From: Planctomycetota bacterium
GTDB taxonomy: Bacteria; Planctomycetota; UBA1135; GCA-002686595
NCBI GenBank assembly: GCA_016714045.1
Contig: JADJNY010000004.1
Coordinates: 1-64,000 of the forward strand
DNA: 64,000 nt
Direction: 5' to 3'
This document shows positions 49,758 to 58,016 of the stretch, piece by piece (the stretch's first letter is position 1; each line of letters begins with the position of its first letter). The position numbers and the translations under genes were made by a program. The notes under the pieces were generated by a model that saw only the letters and a list, made by a program, of their open reading frames with translations, was not told where the DNA came from and did not search any database.

Positions 49758-52616
49758 TCAAGGCGCGAGCGTGCCGCGCCCGTCGACCGCGAGCTCGATC
49801 TCGCCGAGCAGCGGCTCCGTCCACGCGCCCTGGTCGTCGAGCGCGTGCAGCTCGACGCGCCCGGCGGGCACGACGACTTCGAGCGGACGATCGAGCGCGC
49901 TCGCGACGACGCGCGTGACGACCGTGCCGCCCCGAGCGAGCCGCCTGACGAGCGCGAGCCCGTGCTCCGCGCGCCAACCGGTGAGCTCGACGCGCGCCGC
50001 ATCGAGCACGACGTCGAGCTGGCGCGTCCCGTGCTCGAGGTCCATCGGCAGGCGCACCTCGCGGCACACGTCGGCGTCGCCACCGTCGCGCAGGATCAAA
50101 AGTCCGCGGCACGGCTCCAGGTCGGGGAGCTCGAAGGTCCCCGCCGCCTCGAACGGATGGGCGGGCGCGCGGGTGAACGGCTCGCGCTCGTTCGGGAGGA
50201 ATGCGGCCGTCCACGCCCACGTGTCGACGCCAGCGAGCGCGAAGCGTCCGCGCAGCCGCGCCGTGATCTCGTCCCGGAGGTCGATCTCGACCCACGCGGT
50301 TTCTCCCGAGAGGACGTCGACGAACTGCGGTGCCGGCGCGAGCGGAGCACGCGTCGGACGTCCGATCGCGTCCTCGACGAGTCGGTGGATCCACCACCGA
50401 CCGGGCGCGAGCGCCTCGAACCGGAAGCGCCCGTCCTCGCCCACGCAGTGGGGCACGACGCGCTCGTCGCCGAAGGACACACCGACCCATCGCCCCGTTG
50501 GATGGACGCCGGCGGGGAGCTGGATGCGACCTTCGATCGCGCCCGTCACGGAGAGGCGCAGCTCGATCGGCTCGAGCCCGTGCCCGGCCTCGAAGGTCCC
50601 GGCGTGGTGCACGATCACGTCGCCGCGGTAGACCGCAAGGGTGATGGGCTCGCGCTGGCGCAGCGTGATGGCGAACGCGCCCTCGGCATCCGTCTTCGCC
50701 ACTTCACGCTGGGTGAACTCCTCGAAACGCTGTGGAAACCGAGACGTTCGATGCAGCTTGCCCTCTGCGAGCGACTTCAGCAAACGGACCTCGACCCCAT
50801 CGGCGGGCGCGCCGTCGGCGGCGAGCACGCGCCCGCGGAGCTCGGCGGCCTTCGCCAACACGACGTCGACCTCGGGCTCGAGGCGCACCGGGTCGGCGCA
50901 GGTCCATTTCGACACCTCGTAGCCGGGCGCGACGACCTCGACCTTGAAGGACGTCGCCGGCAGGAAGAGCGTGAAGGAGCCGTCCTCGTCCGCGCGGCCG
51001 CCGCGCACGTCCAGGCGATCGTTGTAGGACTGCGTCCATCGCGCGCCTGCGATGGCGCGCCCCTCCGCGTCGCGGACGTGGAAGCGCGCCGAGCGCGCGG
51101 GCGGCAGGGCGTACCGGCGCACTTCCACGCTCGACTCGACCCCCAGGCTGAAGAGCGCGCCGGCGTTGCCCGAAGGTGACCACACGTGCAGGTCGTCATG
51201 GCCCGAGCGGTCGAGCTCGATTCGGAACTCCCCCTTCGCGTCCGTGAACCCGACGAGCGACCATACGCCGTCGTGTCGTTGGTCGATGCGCGCGCGCGCG
51301 ACGGGCTCGCCGAGGTGGTCGACCACGAGGCCACGGTGGAGGTGCCGATAGGGCTGGACCACGAGGTCCTCGACGCGCGTCTCGACATCGGGCCGAACGA
51401 GGACCGTGCGCGAAGCTCGACCGCAGCGGTCCGCGACGAGCGCCCACGCGCGGAGGGCCCCGGGCTCGACCCTTTCGAAACGGAAGCGCCCCTCCGCGTC
51501 CGTCTGAGTCGAGGCGAGCACGTCGTGGAGCGCTGGCACGATGTCGGGCCAGCGCATCTGCTCCTCCGCGTCGAGATCGGGCAGCGTCAGGCGCACTTCG
51601 ACGTCCACGCACGGCGTCCCGTTCGTCTCGAGCACTCGCCCCGTGAGCCAACCCGCTCGCGGCAGGATCACGTCCCCGAGCTCGATCCGATCGCCGGACA
51701 CGGCGAAGAACCACAGGTCGCGGCCCGCGCGCCCCGGTGCTTCGATGCGCAGCGCGACGCTCCGGCTGCGCTCCGTGGAGAGACGCTCGTCGTCGTTCGT
51801 GAGCTCGACCACGAGCTCGATGCGGCCGTCCGCGCCGGCCTCGGCGGCGGGAGAGTTCGCGACGCGCTGCCCCCCGATCAAGTCGACGCGTGCGACGACG
51901 GCGTCGGCCACCGGGCGACCGGCCTCGTCGAGCGCGCGAAGGTAGGCCCGCACTTCGCCTGGCCGGGTCGGGAGCGCGGTCGAGTTCGGCGCGACGACGT
52001 TCGGGCGCTCCGTGCGCGACTCGCTGAGCGCGGGTTGTCGCTCCGCGGCGGGCCTGGAGCCTTCAGGGACGCCCGCAGCGACGCGGTCCCGCGCGGCGAG
52101 CTCCAGCTCCGTGGCGGAGACCGGCGAACGCGATGCGCCCCACAGCCCGAACGGCGCGGCGATCAACACGACGAGCACGCCGACGCCCATCGTCCACAGG
52201 ACCCAGGGCAGGAGCCGCGCGGCCAACGCGACCGGCTCCGTCCCGTGCGGAGGATCGAACGCGAGGAACGGCAGCCAGGCGAACGACCGCGAGCGCTTGG
52301 GCGCGTCGAAGCGCTCGTGGAGCAAATCGCGAGCGCGCCGGAGCCGGGCCCGCACCGTCGCCTCGGGGACGTTGTCGGCGCGCGCGATCTCGGCCCAGGT
52401 CAGGCCGTGGTGGTAGTGGCGGACGAGCGTCGAACGCAGCGGCTCCTCGAGGCTCGTCAGGAGCTCGATGAGCCGCCCCTGGGCCGCGAACTCGGCCTCG
52501 GGGGCGAGGCGGTCCGGCTTCGAACCAGTGCCTCCGGGGGCGGAAATCGACTCGTCTTCCTGGTGCTTCACGCGATGGCCAGCCCCCAGCATCCCCTCGA
52601 TCGCCGCGCGACACAA
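49758..52616 (-). CDS. sigma-70 region 4 fused to a membrane segment and carboxypeptidase-regulatory-like repeats
   Basis: 952 residues. Residues ~45-105 are a clear sigma region 4 (IELLTSLEEPLRSTLVRHYH, GLTWAEIARADNVPEATVRA). A membrane segment at ~137-160 (WVLWTMGVGVLVVLIAAPFG) follows. The rest is repeated beta-sandwich modules of the CarboxypepD_reg type (GRVLETNGTPCVDVEVRLTL, TQTDAEGRFRFERVEPG, GRVLAADGAPADGVEVRLL, VGEDGRFRFEALAPG). No sigma region 2 is present: only ~127 bp separate the start from the next gene, so the -10-recognition and core-binding part is missing. It could act as a membrane-tethered DNA-binding regulator, or be a sigma fusion that lost its N-terminus. Confidence 0.8.
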   Translation of the reverse strand: MCRAAIEGMLGAGHRVKHQEDESISAPGGTGSKPDRLAPEAEFAAQGRLIELLTSLEEPLRSTLVRHYHHGLTWAEIARADNVPEATVRARLRRARDLLHERFDAPKRSRSFAWLPFLAFDPPHGTEPVALAARLLPWVLWTMGVGVLVVLIAAPFGLWGASRSPVSATELELAARDRVAAGVPEGSRPAAERQPALSESRTERPNVVAPNSTALPTRPGEVRAYLRALDEAGRPVADAVVARVDLIGGQRVANSPAAEAGADGRIELVVELTNDDERLSTERSRSVALRIEAPGRAGRDLWFFAVSGDRIELGDVILPRAGWLTGRVLETNGTPCVDVEVRLTLPDLDAEEQMRWPDIVPALHDVLASTQTDAEGRFRFERVEPGALRAWALVADRCGRASRTVLVRPDVETRVEDLVVQPYRHLHRGLVVDHLGEPVARARIDQRHDGVWSLVGFTDAKGEFRIELDRSGHDDLHVWSPSGNAGALFSLGVESSVEVRRYALPPARSARFHVRDAEGRAIAGARWTQSYNDRLDVRGGRADEDGSFTLFLPATSFKVEVVAPGYEVSKWTCADPVRLEPEVDVVLAKAAELRGRVLAADGAPADGVEVRLLKSLAEGKLHRTSRFPQRFEEFTQREVAKTDAEGAFAITLRQREPITLAVYRGDVIVHHAGTFEAGHGLEPIELRLSVTGAIEGRIQLPAGVHPTGRWVGVSFGDERVVPHCVGEDGRFRFEALAPGRWWIHRLVEDAIGRPTRAPLAPAPQFVDVLSGETAWVEIDLRDEITARLRGRFALAGVDTWAWTAAFLPNEREPFTRAPAHPFEAAGTFELPDLEPCRGLLILRDGGDADVCREVRLPMDLEHGTRQLDVVLDAARVELTGWRAEHGLALVRRLARGGTVVTRVVASALDRPLEVVVPAGRVELHALDDQGAWTEPLLGEIELAVDGRGTLAP

Positions 52617-52743
52617 CGGCTCCGGAGTGCGAAGGTGCTCCGCTCGGACGGAATGGGTGCCGGGCGTCCGCTCGCTCCCGCGGGCGGCGCCCGGCCTCGA
52701 TCCCGAACGAGGGCTCCCCGAGGTGCGGGGCCCCCGACCGCGC

Positions 52744-53253
52744 TCAGTAGCCGGGGAAGTGCTGCGCGATCAGGTCGCGGATGCGGAGCTCGATGCCCGC
52801 CTGCGACGCGTTCGGCTGCTGGTAGCTGAAGGAGCGCGCGACGCCGTTCGTCGTGCCGTTGAGGACGGTGACCGTCGTCAGCGGGACGTCCGACATGAGC
52901 TGGGTGTCGTCGCACTGCGCGTAGGCACCCTGCGCGACGAGCGCGTTCTTCAGGGCTTGGACCTCGCTGCGCGAGAGGACGCTCGTCGCCGCGCGGCCCG
53001 GATCCGACGCAGCCGTGGTCGCCGCGATGAAGGCGTGGCCGTCGTCGTACACGACGAGGTGCGCGTACGTCGGCCCCGCGATCGTCGAGCCCGCGACGTC
53101 GTACACGAGCAGCGGCTCGTGGAGGAACGTGTTGCAGCAGCCGGGGATGGGCGTGAGCTGCGTTGCGGACCCGGCCGGAGCCGTGGACTGCATCGAAGGC
53201 GCGGCGATCACGAACGGGAGCACGAGCGGGAGAGCGAGAACGAAACGGAGCAT
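52744..53253 (-). CDS. hypothetical secreted protein
   Basis: 169 residues from ATG at 53253, preceded by GGAAAGGAAAGCCC. Signal peptide LRFVLALPLVLPFVIAAP. The mature part has PIPGCCNTFLHEPLLVYDV, GPTYAHLVVYDDGHAFIAAT, LSRSEVQALKNALVAQGAYA and IELRIRDLIAQHFPGY. No family recognised. The single CC pair may form disulfides. It lies upstream of the sigma-region-4 fusion in the same orientation. Confidence 0.65.
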   Translation of the reverse strand: MLRFVLALPLVLPFVIAAPSMQSTAPAGSATQLTPIPGCCNTFLHEPLLVYDVAGSTIAGPTYAHLVVYDDGHAFIAATTAASDPGRAATSVLSRSEVQALKNALVAQGAYAQCDDTQLMSDVPLTTVTVLNGTTNGVARSFSYQQPNASQAGIELRIRDLIAQHFPGY

Positions 53254-53552
53254 GGGCTTTCCTTTCCGGAGCGAGCGCGCGCACGCAACGACGAGGTCGT
53301 GCTCGCTCCGCCTTGACACCCACGAGAGTCCGCGAGCTCCGTCGCTGGCCGTAAGCGACCCGAAAGCTCCGCGTCCCGCGCGCGAACGCGTTGCACGCGC
53401 GTCGTGCGGCGCGTCGTGCGCGCTCCAACGCGCGGAGGTGGTCGTGCGCGGCGCGCCGATGTGCCCGCGCGCGCCTCCTCGCGCCACCCCACTCCTGAGC
53501 GCCGGCGCACGCTTCGCGCCCCGGCGCGCGCTCCCTCACGCCTTCGCGCGTA
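53254..53552. other. non-coding stretch
   Basis: Between two minus-strand genes. It is rich in GCGCGC runs. I see no gene, repeat family or RNA in it. Confidence 0.5.
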
Positions 53553-54200
53553 TCAGCGCCTGGGCGTGTGCTCGCTCGGCTCGGGTACGTGCGTCCACGC
53601 GACGCCGGACTCGACCCGCATGCGCTCCGCATCGAGCGTGGTTCCCCACCGCTCGGGCGGTGCGTGCTTCGCGCCGCGATACCGCGCGCTCTCGTCGTGG
53701 TGGAACCACAAGCTCCCGCGCGCATCGAGGACGAAGACGCGATCGTCCAACGTCGCTTCGGACTCGGGCCAGGCGTGCACGACGAACGTGCTCGGGGCCG
53801 AGGCCGCGCCTTCGACCGCCGCGGGAGCTCCGTCACCGCGCCGAGCTTCCTGCGTCGTTCCAATGGAGCTCGCTCCGCTCGTCGCCGGAACGTCGTCGAG
53901 CGGCACGAGGCGGAACCGGTAGCCGCTGCGCACCGTGCCCGTGAAGTCGGCGAACCACGGGACTTCCTCGCGGACGCGCTGCGCCGTCGTCCGCTCGTCG
54001 AGGGCGACATGCAGGCCGTCGGTCCCCGCGAGCGGCGTGCGGGCCGCCGCGATGCGCTGGAGCGAGTGGATCGCCGCCGACCCCTGCGCGCCTGGATGAA
54101 CGCCGGGACCGAAGCGCGGGATCCACAGGAACGCGGCGCCCCACAGGAGCACGAAGGCGACAAGGAAGCGCACGACTCGTCTGCGGAAGAACTCGATCAT
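53553..54200 (-). CDS. hypothetical single-pass membrane protein
   Basis: 215 residues from ATG at 54200. N-terminal anchor FLVAFVLLWGAAFLWIP. The outer part has HSLQRIAAARTPLAGTDGLH, EVPWFADFTGTVRSGYRFRL and RVFVLDARGSLWFHHDESAR. The FTGTVRSGYRFRLVPL segment resembles the exposed part of some planctomycete pilin-like proteins, but a prepilin peptidase site is absent. Function unknown. Confidence 0.6.
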   Translation of the reverse strand: MIEFFRRRVVRFLVAFVLLWGAAFLWIPRFGPGVHPGAQGSAAIHSLQRIAAARTPLAGTDGLHVALDERTTAQRVREEVPWFADFTGTVRSGYRFRLVPLDDVPATSGASSIGTTQEARRGDGAPAAVEGAASAPSTFVVHAWPESEATLDDRVFVLDARGSLWFHHDESARYRGAKHAPPERWGTTLDAERMRVESGVAWTHVPEPSEHTPRR

Positions 54201-54960
54201 CCACCGTTCATCGGCGCCGAGAGGCCCTGGCTTCAGCTTCCGAAGCTCCCCTTCTCGAGCGCCGCGCGCGCGACCCCTCCACGGCGTGCCCGCCGCGGGA
54301 AAGCGTCGTCGCGGAGGAGGAGGATGCGAGCGGGACCGGTCCCTCTGGGGAGATGGCGCTCTCGGACGACACCCCACCACCGGTGACCCTCCCTCCTCCG
54401 CGAACGACGCCGAGCCGATGGATGGGCCCGTCTTCTGCTCAGCGTTCCCTCAGGGGCGACCGACGTGAGTTCGCACCGCCTCCCGGGGGTGCATGCAGCC
54501 CCGGAACGCGGCACGGGCAAGGAGTGGCGGCGAGAAGTGGACTCACGTCGATCTCCCCGGGGAAACGAGGAGCTGGACTCGTCCGCGAGGCTCACCGACG
54601 AAACTCGGCCTCCTCGACGAACGGACGCGCTCCAAACGAGCGGCGGCCGCGGGTCCGCCAGGATTCCGAGAGAAGTTCGTGCGCGGGCCGCGCGCGGCCC
54701 CCCTCCCACCGCGCGCCGTGGAGTTCGAGCGGCAGCGGTGAGGCGCCGCGGGAGCACGAAACACGTGCAGCGCGCACACGGCTCGACCGGAAGCTCACGA
54801 CCCTCTTACGGCCAAGTCGAAATCCAACGTCCTGATGGGGAGCAAGGCGTCGCACCCATCGACCACGTTCCGGACGCGACCCCGGGCTCCAGCGTCTTCG
54901 TGAAGAGAACCCGCTGGGGCCCGTGCGATCGGGACGTGAACCGCTCGAGTGAATCACCGT

Positions 54961-54981
54961 CCCCGCGTCGACGACGCGGGG
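54961..54981. other. perfect 21-bp palindrome
   Basis: CCCCGCGTCG-A-CGACGCGGGG, ten-base arms with a one-base centre. It could be a protein-binding site or a bidirectional hairpin. Confidence 0.5.
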
Positions 54982-55028
54982 TCGGACGACGGAGCTCCGA
55001 GCGGCGCACTCGTTTCGAAGACGAAGCC

Positions 55029-55060
55029 GAGGAGGAGGGCCGGGAACGGTCCTCCTCCTC
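55029..55060 (-). terminator. terminator hairpin after the SRPBCC gene
   Basis: In minus-strand sense, GAGGAGGAGGACC pairs with GGCCCTCCTCCTC around a GTTCCC loop, about 70 bp after the stop at 55133. There is one imperfect pair in 13. A T-rich stretch does not follow. Confidence 0.55.
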
Positions 55061-55132
55061 TCTTGTCCGCTTCGAATCGGCGTGGATGCGCCATCCGGTC
55101 GACGGGCGAGCGCAGCGCCGTCCTCGAGCCGA

Positions 55133-55597
55133 TCACCGCGCGGCGCCGGCGAGCGCTTCGCCTTCCGCGAGCTTCTTCAGCGTCCTGAAGAAGGAGCGCA
55201 ACTGGAGCTTGCCGAACACGGCGAACAGGACGCCGAAGACCCGAAGGAGCCCCTTCGTCTCGGTGGAGCACGCGTAGTCGAGTCGCGTGTTCCCGTCCGG
55301 GAGCTCCGTCAGCCGGTAGTCGACGTCGATCGCCATGCCGCGCAGACAGCCGCCTTCCATCTTCATGTGGAAGCGTTGCTCGGGCACGTAGTCGAGCACG
55401 GTCTGCTCGTAGTCGGAGAGCCTCCGCCCCTCGCGGATGCGCAGCGTCGCGCGCGAGCCCGCGCGCTTCGGGCCCGGGGTGAGGGGGATCACCTCCTCGA
55501 GCCCGCGCAGCCACTGCTTCGACTTCTCCGTCTCGTCGATCCAGCTCCACAGGACCTGGGGAGGGCAGCGAAACGTCTCGCTGTGCGCGACCTTCAT
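55133..55597 (-). CDS. SRPBCC family protein
   Basis: 154 residues. It starts HSETFRCPPQVLWSWIDE, with KQWLRGLEEVIPLTPG, GSRATLRIREGRRLSDYEQ and RLTELPDGNTRLDY, the START/SRPBCC (polyketide-cyclase-like) pattern of a hydrophobic-ligand-binding fold. The C-terminus is amphipathic (LRVFGVLFAVFGKLQLRSFF). No catalytic role can be assigned. Only 7 bp separate it from the upstream DUF1579 gene, so they form an operon. Confidence 0.8.
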   Translation of the reverse strand: MKVAHSETFRCPPQVLWSWIDETEKSKQWLRGLEEVIPLTPGPKRAGSRATLRIREGRRLSDYEQTVLDYVPEQRFHMKMEGGCLRGMAIDVDYRLTELPDGNTRLDYACSTETKGLLRVFGVLFAVFGKLQLRSFFRTLKKLAEGEALAGAAR

Positions 55598-55604
55598 GGG
55601 GAGC

Positions 55605-56249
55605 TCACTTCGCGCGCGAGTAGGCGATCTCGAACACCTTCGTGTTCTCCTCGCCGATCGACATGTCGTGGACCTCGTACACCATCTTGTCGGGCGCGGG
55701 GAAGCGCCAGACGTACTTGACGGTCTTCTCGTGCTCGCCCGACATCGGCTCGTCCATCGGCCCCCACAGGATCAGCGTCTTGTCCGTCGCGTCGAAGTTG
55801 CCTTCGAAGGGACGCATGTCGGTCGTCATCGAATCGACGGCCGTGCCGACGAACTTCTGCTTGTAGCGGTCGAAGCCGAGCATCGAGAAGGTCTTCACCT
55901 TCAGCTTCATGGCGCCGAGGTCGAGGTCACCGTCCGACTCCTGCTTCAACCATCGGTTCTCGATCAACCACGAGAACGTCGCCGTGCCCTTCGTGATCGT
56001 CGGTTCGGAGCCCGGACCACCCATCCGCATCTTGATCTCGGTGTTCCACGTGCCGACCCACTCGCCGAGCTTCTGATGGCGATGGTCGGTCTTGTTGACC
56101 TCCATCCAGCGCTGCATGCCGTCGGCGGCGAACTGCGGCGCGAGCGGCTGCTTCGCGTCCTTCGACGGCGCCTGTGCGGCGGACAGGGAGCCGAGGACGA
56201 GCGCGGCGGCGCCGCCGACGACGAGTGCGATCCGGTGATGGCGATGCAT
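55605..56249 (-). CDS. secreted DUF1579 protein
   Basis: 214 residues from ATG at 56249 with GAAGGAG upstream. Signal peptide (RIALVVGGAAALVLGSLSAA). DUF1579 features are LGEWVGTWNTEIKMRMG, TITKGTATFSWLIENRWLKQ, LGFDRYKQKFVGTAVDSM and MVYEVHDMSIGEENTKVFE. The family is a lipocalin-like beta barrel of unknown function. It is the first gene of a pair with the SRPBCC protein and lies 142 bp downstream of blaR1 in the same orientation, so it may fall within the same regulated unit. Confidence 0.85.
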   Translation of the reverse strand: MHRHHRIALVVGGAAALVLGSLSAAQAPSKDAKQPLAPQFAADGMQRWMEVNKTDHRHQKLGEWVGTWNTEIKMRMGGPGSEPTITKGTATFSWLIENRWLKQESDGDLDLGAMKLKVKTFSMLGFDRYKQKFVGTAVDSMTTDMRPFEGNFDATDKTLILWGPMDEPMSGEHEKTVKYVWRFPAPDKMVYEVHDMSIGEENTKVFEIAYSRAK

Positions 56250-56391
56250 GAGTGACTCCTTCTCTCGAAGTGCGGGTTGTGCGCGCACGCGCGCGCGGGT
56301 CTGCGTACGGGGCGCGCACGTGCGCGCTGGCGGGGTGGTCGAGCACTCGGGAGCGCTCGTCGTGTTCGGACACGCGGCGTCCGGACCGCGG

Positions 56392-57501
56392 TCAGTGGAT
56401 GCGGGAGGTCAGGTCCTCGCCCGTGAGGAGCTGGTGCGCTTGGAGCACGCGCGCCGCGGCCTGGACCTCCAGGCAGTTCTGGCGCTCGTCGCTGTCGACG
56501 GCGCGTTGGTAGCGTTCGAGCGCCCGCGCGACGACGGGGTCGAGACCGAGCGCGCCGGGGAGCTGGCAGGCCATCGGCAGCACGAAGAACGCCAGGGCCG
56601 CGAACACGGCGGCGCCCGCGGCACGTTCGACGCGCGCTGTGCGCCACAGAGGCTGTTCGAGCCGCGCGAGACGCAGGATCAGGAGGCTCGGGCCCGAGAC
56701 GAACGCGCTCGCGCCCGCGGGAGCCGCGCGCACGTAGCGGCGCTCGGCCGTGGCGAGCAGCGACGAGCGGTACTCCTCCGTGCGCTCTCGGAGTTCGTTC
56801 GCGACGCGCGCGTCCGCGCCGAACTCGCGCAGCTCAGCGAGACGCCGGCCCGCGATCCACGCCGCGGGGTGGAACCAGAAGACGGTCTGCACGGCGCGCA
56901 CGAAGCGAGCGCGCAGCGGATCGCGCCGCGCGAGGTGCGCGAGCTCGTGCAGGAGCGCGTGCTCGCGCTCGAGGCTCGAGTCGGCGTCCAGGAGCGAGCT
57001 GGGGAGCACGATGACGGCGCGACCACCGAGCGCGACCACCGCGGGGCCGCCGAACGCGTCCGAGACGCGCACGTCAGGCACATGGGAGAGGCCGAGGCGC
57101 CGCGAGAGCCGCGCGCACTCGAGCTCGACCTCGCACGGCGCCGTGGTGGCGCTGCGCACGAGGGTCGAAAGGACGCGGCGAGCGCGCCAACCGCGCGCGA
57201 CGACGAACGCGGCGCCTGCGAGCCACGCCGCGAACAGCCAGGCATCCAGCGCCGCGGGAAGCGGACGCGCAGCGGCGGACCAGTCGATCGCGGCTGATTC
57301 CGCGAGCCTCGTGGACACGCTCCACGGCGCGCCGAGTTCGGGCGGGAGCACGAAGCGCAGCAGCAAAACGCTCCAGAGCGCCGCGCGCACCGCGGGTGAC
57401 CCGCGACGGCGCAGGACGAGGTCGAGCGCGAGCACGACGGCGAGGAGCGCCGCGGCTTGCAGGGAGACGCCGAGCGTCCAGCTCCACCAGGCGGAGATCA
57501 C
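56392..57501 (-). CDS. BlaR1-type M56 membrane metallopeptidase
   Basis: 369 residues from GTG at 57501, preceded by AAGGGGAG. Membrane segments occur at ~10-30, 40-55, 85-103 and near 295-315. HELAH at 185-189 (HALLHELAHLARRD) with ELREFGAD at 223-230 forms the M56 zinc site. The penicillin-binding sensor domain of classical BlaR1/MecR1 is absent; the protein ends shortly after the last membrane segment with LQAHQLLTGEDLTSRI. M56 proteins cleave or trigger loss of their cognate BlaI-type repressor. The start overlaps the blaI stop by GTGA. Confidence 0.9.
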   Translation of the reverse strand: MISAWWSWTLGVSLQAAALLAVVLALDLVLRRRGSPAVRAALWSVLLLRFVLPPELGAPWSVSTRLAESAAIDWSAAARPLPAALDAWLFAAWLAGAAFVVARGWRARRVLSTLVRSATTAPCEVELECARLSRRLGLSHVPDVRVSDAFGGPAVVALGGRAVIVLPSSLLDADSSLEREHALLHELAHLARRDPLRARFVRAVQTVFWFHPAAWIAGRRLAELREFGADARVANELRERTEEYRSSLLATAERRYVRAAPAGASAFVSGPSLLILRLARLEQPLWRTARVERAAGAAVFAALAFFVLPMACQLPGALGLDPVVARALERYQRAVDSDERQNCLEVQAAARVLQAHQLLTGEDLTSRIH

Positions 57502-57902
57502 GAGCGGCTCCCCTTCTTCTTCGACTCCAAGAGCATCCGCTCGAGTTCGGTGCGGTCGCGGGAGGAGAGCTCTTCGTTCTCGAGCATGAAGTGCACGAGC
57601 GAGCCGAAGCCGCCGTCGAAGGCGCGTTCGAGCAGGCTGCGCACGGCGGTCGAGCGGGCGCGGTCTTCGCGCAGGAGCGGCTCGTAGACGCTCGTGCCGT
57701 CTTCCTTGGACTCGGAGACAGCACCCTTCTCGACGAGGCGCGCGAGCAGCGTGCGCAGCGTCGTGTAGGCCCAACCGGTCTCCGTCGTGAGCGCGGCGAG
57801 CAGTTCGCGCGCGGTCGCGGGGTGGCGGGCCCAGAGGGCGCGCATCACCTTCCACTCGGCGTCGGATAGCGCGGGGAGCGCGTCGTTGCGGCGCTTGGCC
57901 AT
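57498..57902 (-). CDS. BlaI/MecI/CopY-family transcriptional repressor
   Basis: 134 residues. The winged helix-turn-helix is at ~10-75 (LSDAEWKVMRALWARHP, TARELLAALTTETGWAYTTL, LLARLVEKGAVSESK), and the C-terminal dimerisation helices include SLVHFMLENEELSSRDRTEL. It would bind the palindrome immediately upstream and repress its own blaI-blaR1 operon until the M56 partner inactivates it. No beta-lactamase gene is in the window, so the regulated output may be the downstream DUF1579/SRPBCC genes or lie elsewhere. Confidence 0.93.
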   Translation of the reverse strand: MAKRRNDALPALSDAEWKVMRALWARHPATARELLAALTTETGWAYTTLRTLLARLVEKGAVSESKEDGTSVYEPLLREDRARSTAVRSLLERAFDGGFGSLVHFMLENEELSSRDRTELERMLLESKKKGSRS

Positions 57903-57911
57903 GACGGGCCC

Positions 57912-57939
57912 ATGCTACTACACGTGTAGTAGGCGTCAA
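57912..57939 (-). promoter_or_regulatory. blaI promoter with BlaI operator
   Basis: A perfect 18-bp palindrome CTACTACACGTGTAGTAG is at 57915-57932 and contains the TACANNTGTA core typical of BlaI/MecI operators. In minus sense, TTGACG (57939-57934) and TAGCAT (57917-57912) have a 16-bp spacer and suit -35/-10 boxes, with the operator between them. The ATG at 57902 starts 9 bp after the -10, so the transcript would have almost no 5' leader. Confidence 0.8.
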
Positions 57940-58016
57940 GCCCCCACCGCGCGCTTCTCGCCGCGAACGCGGTGCGCATCGATTCATCGCATGGCGCGCA
58001 GGAGCTTCGGCGGCGT

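Larger units (their letters stand above)
54201..55132. other. 932-bp stretch without a supported gene
   Basis: The longest gene-free stretch in the window. Open frames here read as Arg/Pro/Gly-rich nonsense with no recognisable domain. It contains a 21-bp perfect palindrome at 54961-54981 and a terminator for the gene to its right at 55029-55060. No RNA family is recognised. Confidence 0.5.
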
